A stretch of DNA of 15,607 nt, taken from positions 1-15,607 of the forward strand of contig DOJA01000132.1 in the NCBI GenBank assembly GCA_003511945.1. Direction: 5' to 3'. Made by a program: the position numbers and the translations under genes. The notes under the pieces were generated by a model. It saw only the letters and a list, made by a program, of their open reading frames with translations. It was not told where the DNA came from and made no database searches. The first letter of the stretch is position 1, and every line of letters starts with the position of its first letter. Of the stretch, positions 13,120-15,607 are shown piece by piece. Origin of the DNA: Phycisphaerales bacterium. Its GTDB lineage: Bacteria; Planctomycetota; Phycisphaerae; Phycisphaerales; UBA1924.

Positions 13120-15378
13120 TCACGCTTCCAGCGTCTGGGCCCAGATGGCCAGCGTCGTCAGCGCGAACAGGCGCTGCCCGTGGTCGCGGGGCCTCGCCGC
13201 GCGGCTCGTGAACAAGGGCCTCATGCCCCCGGCGGCGCGGTGCTCGTCGATCATCCCGCGCACGAACCCGATGTTGATGTTCAGTTCTTCGTGCACTCGC
13301 CCGAAGGGGCGCTCCTTCGACAGGCGCTCCATCATGAGCGTCCCCAGCCCGCCGAAGTCGGTGCGCAGCCAGTCGGAGATGGGCACGGCGAACCCCATCT
13401 TGGGCCGGTCCACCACCTCCCGCGGCAGGTGCTTCCGCGCGATCTGCTTCAGGATGTGCTTGCCCTCGCCCTGCGCCATGTGATCCAGCGCCGGGACCGA
13501 CAGGGCCGCGTCTGCCAGGGTGGAGTCCAGGAACGGCAGGCGCACTTCGACGCCCGCCAGCATCGACGCGGTGTCCACCTTGCGCAGCAGGTCGCCGGGG
13601 AGGTAGTGCTCCTGGTCGAACCAGCGCATGGCCGACGCGCTCGACCCGGGGTGCTGCTTGCCAACGACATCTCCCCTCGCGCGTCCGAGCAGGCGGCGCC
13701 GGTCGGGGGTCGGGAAGATGGCGAGCAGGTCGAGGTACCCCGCGTGGCGGGCCGCGGTGATGAGCCGCGCCTTGCGCTCGTCGAGCGACTTGGGGTCGCT
13801 GCGGTCCAGGGCGCGCTGCGGGTGCATCGCCACCAGCCACCGCATGGGCCACCAGAGGTAGCGCGAGGCCTTGTAGCGGTCGTAGCCGTAGAACAACTCG
13901 TCCCCGCCGTCGCCCGCGAGCGCCACCTTGATGTGCTGCTTCGCCCCGCGGCAGAGCCACCAGGTCGGCAGGATGGACGAGTCCCCGAAGGGCAGGCCCA
14001 TCGCGCGGATCAGGCGCACGAGGTCGTCAGCCGCGGTGGAGCCATCGCACTCGAGCGTGGTGTGGCGCGTGCCCAGGTGATCTGCAACAAGCTCGGCGAA
14101 GCGCGACTCGTCGTAGCGGTCGTCGGGCATCCGCACGGTCAGCGTGCGCAGGTCGGGCACATGGCGCGAGGCCATGAGGGCCACGAGGGAGGAATCAACC
14201 CCGCCCGACAGGAAGCAGCCGAGGGGGACATCGGCCTCGAGGCGGTGCGCGACGGAGAGTTCGAGGAGGTGTTCGAACTCGGTCAGTCGCTGGGGCGAGG
14301 CAGTTGGACGCTTGCGGGCCGCTCTGATGCTTCGGGCGACGATCCACGGGATCGGGAGCTTGAGCAGGATCCAGAGGAGCCCGGTGGAGAGGAGAATCCC
14401 CATGGCCCACGCCACGGAGTACGCCAGAGCCACGATTGCAGAACAGACGATGCTAAGAAGCACCGCCACCGCGAGCACACTCAACAGACATCCGGCAGAC
14501 TTCTGCGCGAGCGACAGCGGTGGGTGGTCCCACACACGCCCGATCGAAGTGAACAGGTCGAACGCCCTGAACACATCTTCATGCACACTGGACTCGCTGG
14601 TGAATCCAAGACAGAGTGCGTCGGCCAACCTGTGTGCAGAGAGGGCCTCGGTGCCGAGATGCGCCACCGCTCTCCGGACGCGCTCGACGGTCGCGCTGCT
14701 GCTGGCGAACACATGAACTCGTCCGGAGAGGAAGTCGGTATGCACGAGCGGCTTCTCGCCGAACCGATCGCGCCCGATCGCGACGAAGCCGAGCGCACTG
14801 TCCCACACAGCGATGGCGAACATTCCCTGCAATTCGCCAAGCAGCGGAGGCCCGAGCTCCGGATCTGGATCGCTGAACACCTCCGGCCAGTCCCCTGGCC
14901 AGTCGCTCGCGAGATGCAGGATCACCTCCGTGTCCGAGTGGTCCGTCCGGAACACATGCCCCTTGGCCTCCAGTTCCTCGCGCAGCTCACGGTGGTTGTA
15001 GATGCAGCCGTTGAACACGACGGCGAGCCGGGGGTCGGGGTCTGGGGTCCGGGGTCCGGGGTCCGCCACTTGATGCCTTGATGGCTTGATGCCTTGATGC
15101 CTCTTCTGGAGAGCCGCCTCGCAGGCGGGGCACTCGCTGGCGCGCAGGACCATCGGCTGGGCGCCGCCCTCGATATCGATGATCGCCAGGCGCCGGTGGA
15201 CGAGGGCGACCTCGACGACCGTGCCGTCGGGGCGTGTGACGCGGTCGCGGAAGCGTCCGGCGCCGTCGGGGCCGCGCCAGGCGATGCCCGCGTCGAGCGC
15301 ATCGAGCCACGCCTCGGGGATGGGCTCGTGCTTCTCGCCCGGCGGGGTGATGCGCAGGATGCCGCCGATGCCGCACAT
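13120..15378 (-). CDS. asnB: Asparagine synthetase (glutamine-hydrolysing) with hydrophobic inter-domain insert
   Basis: This enzyme makes asparagine, or amidates another acceptor, using glutamine and ATP. The start at 15378 is fixed by MCGIGGIL, because Cys2 is the class II amidotransferase nucleophile. The 752-residue product exceeds the usual 600-650. The amidase domain runs to about 260, with RGPDGAG (35-41), HRRLAIID (61-68), VVFNGCIYNH (120-129) and GRDRFGEKPL (202-211). The synthetase domain has the PP-loop SGGVDSS (391-397), GDGGDELFYGYDRY (489-502), RLPFLDSTLAD (613-623) and DRPKMGFAVPISDWL (657-671). Two oddities stand out: residues about 92-116 are encoded by short tandem repeats, and residues 294-345 form two hydrophobic helices between the domains. 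The DNA for the latter is lower in GC than its surroundings (58% in two lines counted). All catalytic motifs look intact. A relative acting in cell-surface polysaccharide or lipid modification is possible. No Shine-Dalgarno site precedes the start. Confidence 0.9.
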   Translation of the reverse strand: MCGIGGILRITPPGEKHEPIPEAWLDALDAGIAWRGPDGAGRFRDRVTRPDGTVVEVALVHRRLAIIDIEGGAQPMVLRASECPACEAALQKRHQGIKPSRHQVADPGPRTPDPDPRLAVVFNGCIYNHRELREELEAKGHVFRTDHSDTEVILHLASDWPGDWPEVFSDPDPELGPPLLGELQGMFAIAVWDSALGFVAIGRDRFGEKPLVHTDFLSGRVHVFASSSATVERVRRAVAHLGTEALSAHRLADALCLGFTSESSVHEDVFRAFDLFTSIGRVWDHPPLSLAQKSAGCLLSVLAVAVLLSIVCSAIVALAYSVAWAMGILLSTGLLWILLKLPIPWIVARSIRAARKRPTASPQRLTEFEHLLELSVAHRLEADVPLGCFLSGGVDSSLVALMASRHVPDLRTLTVRMPDDRYDESRFAELVADHLGTRHTTLECDGSTAADDLVRLIRAMGLPFGDSSILPTWWLCRGAKQHIKVALAGDGGDELFYGYDRYKASRYLWWPMRWLVAMHPQRALDRSDPKSLDERKARLITAARHAGYLDLLAIFPTPDRRRLLGRARGDVVGKQHPGSSASAMRWFDQEHYLPGDLLRKVDTASMLAGVEVRLPFLDSTLADAALSVPALDHMAQGEGKHILKQIARKHLPREVVDRPKMGFAVPISDWLRTDFGGLGTLMMERLSKERPFGRVHEELNINIGFVRGMIDEHRAAGGMRPLFTSRAARPRDHGQRLFALTTLAIWAQTLEA
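14299..14538 (-). other. Two-helix hydrophobic insert within asparagine synthetase
   Basis: Residues 281-360 of the asparagine synthetase contain two long apolar stretches, about 294-320 and 322-345, separated by a short turn and followed by a basic cluster (RSIRAARKR, 349-357). They sit where soluble family members have the hydrophilic linker (often with a PPG segment and an RYW-like stretch) joining the amidase and synthetase domains. A membrane hairpin would leave both catalytic domains on the cytoplasmic side. Topology is inferred from hydrophobicity by eye. Confidence 0.65.
15031..15064 (+). repeat. Short tandem repeat of GGGGTCC within asnB
   Basis: Five consecutive units of GGGGTC, GGGGTCT, then GGGGTCC three times run over 34 bp inside the asparagine synthetase coding region. 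On the coding strand they give a Pro/Asp/Arg-rich peptide (about residues 105-116) just before the conserved LAVVFNG strand. The peptide has no expected counterpart in the family. Confidence 0.8.
15070..15101 (+). repeat. Short tandem repeat of TTGATGCC within asnB
   Basis: Four consecutive 8-bp units, TTGATGCC three times and TTGATGGC once, lie six bases from the GGGGTCC repeats. On the coding strand they encode a Arg-His-Gln-Gly-Ile-Lys-Pro-Ser-type peptide (about residues 93-103). Because 8 is not a multiple of 3, gain or loss of one unit would shift the reading frame. Confidence 0.85.
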
Positions 15379-15416
15379 GGAGGGGGAGGGTAACCGCGGG
15401 CGAGAGGGGCGCGACG

Positions 15417-15533
15417 GGCGGGCCGCCCGTCCCACCGGAGCGCAGTCGGGCGGGCGCCCGTCCCACCTTAGCGCAGTCGGGCGGGCGCCCGTCCCATCGG
15501 AGCGCAGTCAAGCGGGCGCCCATCCCACCGGGG
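15417..15533 (+). repeat. 31-bp tandem repeat upstream of asnB
   Basis: Three full 31-bp units (15417-15447, 15448-15478, 15479-15509) and a partial fourth (15510-15533) stand head to tail. Each holds a GC-rich palindromic core GGGCGCCCGTCCCA (GGCCGCCC in the first) and ends in AGCGCAGTC. The units differ at a few bases only. The array starts 39 bp before the asparagine synthetase ATG on the opposite strand, so it occupies that gene's likely promoter region. There are no unique spacers, so it is not a CRISPR array. Confidence 0.88.
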
Positions 15534-15592
15534 AGGCCATCACTGGTCCACGCCCGATCGTCGGGAGAGCTGGGCGCCTTTGGCCCGTCTTC

Positions 15593-15607
15593 AAAGGCGG
15601 GCGATTC
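15593..15607 (-). repeat. Fragment of the convergent-junction repeat, reversed, cut by window edge
   Basis: The last 15 bases, read on the minus strand, are GAATCGCCCGCCTTT, identical to the second half of the conserved hairpin core in copy C. The rest would lie beyond the window. Separately, CGCCTTTG (15575-15582) and CAAAGGCG (15592-15599) form an 8-bp inverted repeat with a 9-base loop, partly overlapping this fragment. Confidence 0.5.

Noticed and set aside
12035..13960. A 641-residue minus-strand frame spanning the symporter tail, repeat C and part of asnB
   Set aside because: It crosses two recognised genes and an intergenic repeat and shows only compositional bias.
15417..15533. Possible CRISPR array
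   Set aside because: The 31-bp units abut each other without unique spacers, and no cas gene is present.

Overview
The window is about 15.6 kb of GC-rich bacterial chromosome, mostly near 70% G+C in the lines I counted. It carries ten genes on both strands. The best taxonomic guess is a Planctomycetota bacterium, perhaps Phycisphaerae-like. This rests on the high GC, weak or absent Shine-Dalgarno sites at several genes, a long secreted hypothetical protein of a type I associate with planctomycetes, and many short palindromic or simple repeats. It is an inference from style and gene content; no marker gene is present.

Layout, left to right. (1) The 3' part of a UbiD-family decarboxylase gene, cut by the left edge (+). 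(2) On the minus strand, a class V aminotransferase/cysteine desulfurase gene and a small zinc-ribbon membrane protein gene joined by a 4-base ATGA overlap. (3) A MetA-type outer-membrane beta-barrel gene (+), diverging from the desulfurase behind a promoter-like region with two tandem palindromes. (4) Alanine dehydrogenase (-). (5) A large secreted hypothetical protein followed by thioredoxin reductase (+). (6) A CPA2/Kef-type antiporter with a C-terminal TrkA-N (RCK) domain (-). (7) A divergent GTG-started atypical SDR (NDUFA9-like) followed after 28 bp by a glutamate/aspartate:cation symporter (+). (8) A glutamine-hydrolysing asparagine synthetase (-) with unusual insertions, preceded by a 31-bp tandem repeat at the right edge. 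No intergenic gap exceeds 300 bp, and I saw no tRNA, rRNA, CRISPR array, transposase or prophage gene.

The genes read as a loose set of metabolic and redox housekeeping functions: prenylated-FMN decarboxylation possibly for menaquinone, sulfur mobilisation, alanine and aspartate/asparagine handling, thioredoxin reduction and K+/H+ exchange. They do not form one pathway, and I did not find a convincing new multi-gene system.

The notable material is in the repeats and insertions. A family of about 110-121 bp double-hairpin elements sits at three of the four convergent gene junctions, directly at or just after the plus-strand stop codon, with a reversed fragment at the right edge. Two proteins (desulfurase and asparagine synthetase) carry in-frame peptides encoded by simple or palindromic repeats. 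The asparagine synthetase also has a two-helix hydrophobic insert between its two catalytic domains. The first gene for close inspection is that asparagine synthetase; the first non-coding target is the repeat family.
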